Below, in pieces: positions 5,262 through 6,191 of a stretch of 6,191 nt of DNA. The notes under the pieces are model-generated. The model did not search any database, was not told where the DNA came from, and worked only from the letters and a program-made list of their open reading frames with translations. Position numbers and translations under genes: made by a program. Each line of letters opens with the position of its first letter. The stretch's first letter is position 1. Source of the stretch: Hyphomonas sp. (GTDB lineage Bacteria; Pseudomonadota; Alphaproteobacteria; Caulobacterales; Hyphomonadaceae); assembly GCA_003486945.1 (NCBI GenBank), contig DNFL01000290.1, positions 864-7,054 of the forward strand, written 5' to 3'.

Positions 5262-6191
5262 TCAGACGACGCGGCCCTTGAGGCTGGTGAGCCAGGGCAG
5301 GAGGGCGGCGTTGACTTCGGAGGGGCGTTCCTGCTGGGTCCAGTGGCCGCAGCCGGCAAGGACAGTGGCGGATTCGAGACCCGGCACGGCAGGGCGCATT
5401 TTCGCGATGGGATCGGTGACCATGCCGAAGCCATTGAAGGCGGGGTCTTTGTCCCCGGCGATGAAGCAGGCGGGCTGGGTGATCTTCCGTTCACGGAAGG
5501 GCGCAAGGAATTCGAAATCGCGGGTGTGGTTGCGGTAGCGGCTGATCGGGCCGAAGAGGCCGGAGCGGCGGAATTCGGATTCGTAGTAATCGAGATCGGC
5601 CGGCGACATCCAGGCGGGCAGGGCGGCCGGCACGGTGAGGGTTTCCATCAGTCTGGCGGCAGAAGGCAGGCCGAGCTTCCAGTCGCCGTCTTTCGCGTCG
5701 CCGGAGATGGAATAGTAGAAACCGGCAAGGAAGTTGCGAAGGTCGGCTTCAAGGTCGGCTTCGGCGCGGCCGGGGGTGCGGAAATAGGACTGGTAGAAGA
5801 ACCGGTCCCGGTCGTCGAAGACGCGCTTGATGACATCGTCGAAGGAAAATTCCGGGGCGCCGTAGAAGGGCACGGAAAGGGCAGCGACGGCGGCGATGCG
5901 GCCTGGATGCAGCAGCGCCGTATTCCAGACCTGCGGGGCGCCCCAGTCATGTCCGATGAGGATGAAGGGCGCGTCCGGCGAGAGCACGGCGCCGACGCCG
6001 AGAATGTCGGCGATGAGGGCTTCCATCCGGTAATCGGAAACTTCGGGAAAGCGTGTGGAGCCGCCATAGCCGCGCACGTCCATGGCGGCGGCGGTGAAGC
6101 CAGCCTCCGCGATGGGGCTGATCTGGTGTCGCCAGGAATACCAGCTTTCCGGGAAGCCGTGGACCATGAGGATGAGGGGGCCGGTGCCTTC
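5262..6191 (-). CDS. Soluble epoxide hydrolase, alpha/beta-hydrolase fold (5' end beyond window)
   Basis: Opens epoxides to vicinal diols through a covalent ester intermediate. The frame is open to the right edge, so 309 residues are visible and the N terminus is missing, probably only a few tens of residues. Numbering from the first visible residue (Glu): oxyanion-hole motif HGFPESWYSWRHQ from 11; MDVRGYGGS; nucleophile Asp82 in GHDWG (80-84); catalytic acid Asp249 in AGDKD; general base His283 in GCGHW. The two cap-domain tyrosines that protonate the epoxide are also present: Tyr133 in FYQSYF and Tyr219 in RYRN, both matching the pattern of mammalian soluble epoxide hydrolase. HGFPESW and GHDWG plus both Tyr argue for epoxide hydrolase over haloalkane or fluoroacetate dehalogenase. 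No phosphatase domain is visible. Substrate unknown; a role in detoxification or hydrophobic-compound degradation is inference. Confidence 0.92.
   Translation of the reverse strand, partial: EGTGPLILMVHGFPESWYSWRHQISPIAEAGFTAAAMDVRGYGGSTRFPEVSDYRMEALIADILGVGAVLSPDAPFILIGHDWGAPQVWNTALLHPGRIAAVAALSVPFYGAPEFSFDDVIKRVFDDRDRFFYQSYFRTPGRAEADLEADLRNFLAGFYYSISGDAKDGDWKLGLPSAARLMETLTVPAALPAWMSPADLDYYESEFRRSGLFGPISRYRNHTRDFEFLAPFRERKITQPACFIAGDKDPAFNGFGMVTDPIAKMRPAVPGLESATVLAGCGHWTQQERPSEVNAALLPWLTSLKGRVV

Noticed and set aside
1..6191. Defence island, toxin-antitoxin pair, mobile element or CRISPR array
   Set aside because: No direct-repeat array, transposase, recombinase or toxin-antitoxin-like gene pair was found; the GIY-YIG gene alone is not evidence of a mobile element.

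Overview
The window is about 63% G+C by eye. Codon use, protein content and a CtrA-type binding motif suggest an alphaproteobacterial chromosome, possibly Caulobacterales or Hyphomonadaceae (inference, moderate confidence at class level, low at family level). I see no tRNA, rRNA, CRISPR array, insertion sequence or prophage gene. Most of the window is ordinary chromosomal housekeeping and lipid/xenobiotic metabolism, and I do not see a clearly new multi-gene system.

Layout, left to right: (1) the C-terminal part of an ACAD10/11-type acyl-CoA dehydrogenase on +, cut by the left edge. (2) Convergent to it, ttcA on - (tRNA 2-thiocytidine-32 synthetase). (3) A spacer of about 200 bp (1841-2046) with only short inverted repeats. 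(4) On -, rnhB (RNase HII) followed 45 bp later by a single-domain GIY-YIG nuclease-like gene. Their junction holds a perfect TTAA-N7-TTAA CtrA-type box and a separate 8-bp stem hairpin. (5) A divergent region on + with a candidate promoter, a 27-codon basic micro-ORF and a strong intrinsic terminator, directly in front of (6) a conserved protein of unknown function and (7) an NADP-type short-chain dehydrogenase/reductase, probably one operon. (8) A REP-like hairpin in the convergent gap. (9) On -, a small secreted protein of unknown function, preceded by (10) a soluble epoxide hydrolase whose start lies beyond the right edge.

The acyl-CoA dehydrogenase, the dehydrogenase/reductase and the epoxide hydrolase suit an organism that degrades lipids or hydrophobic compounds, but they lie in separate transcription units and no shared pathway can be shown. 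ttcA and rnhB are housekeeping genes for tRNA modification and ribonucleotide removal. The parts most worth a second look are regulatory: the CtrA-type box at the rnhB/GIY-YIG junction, and the micro-ORF plus terminator with a competing 8-bp pairing that resembles a transcription attenuator.
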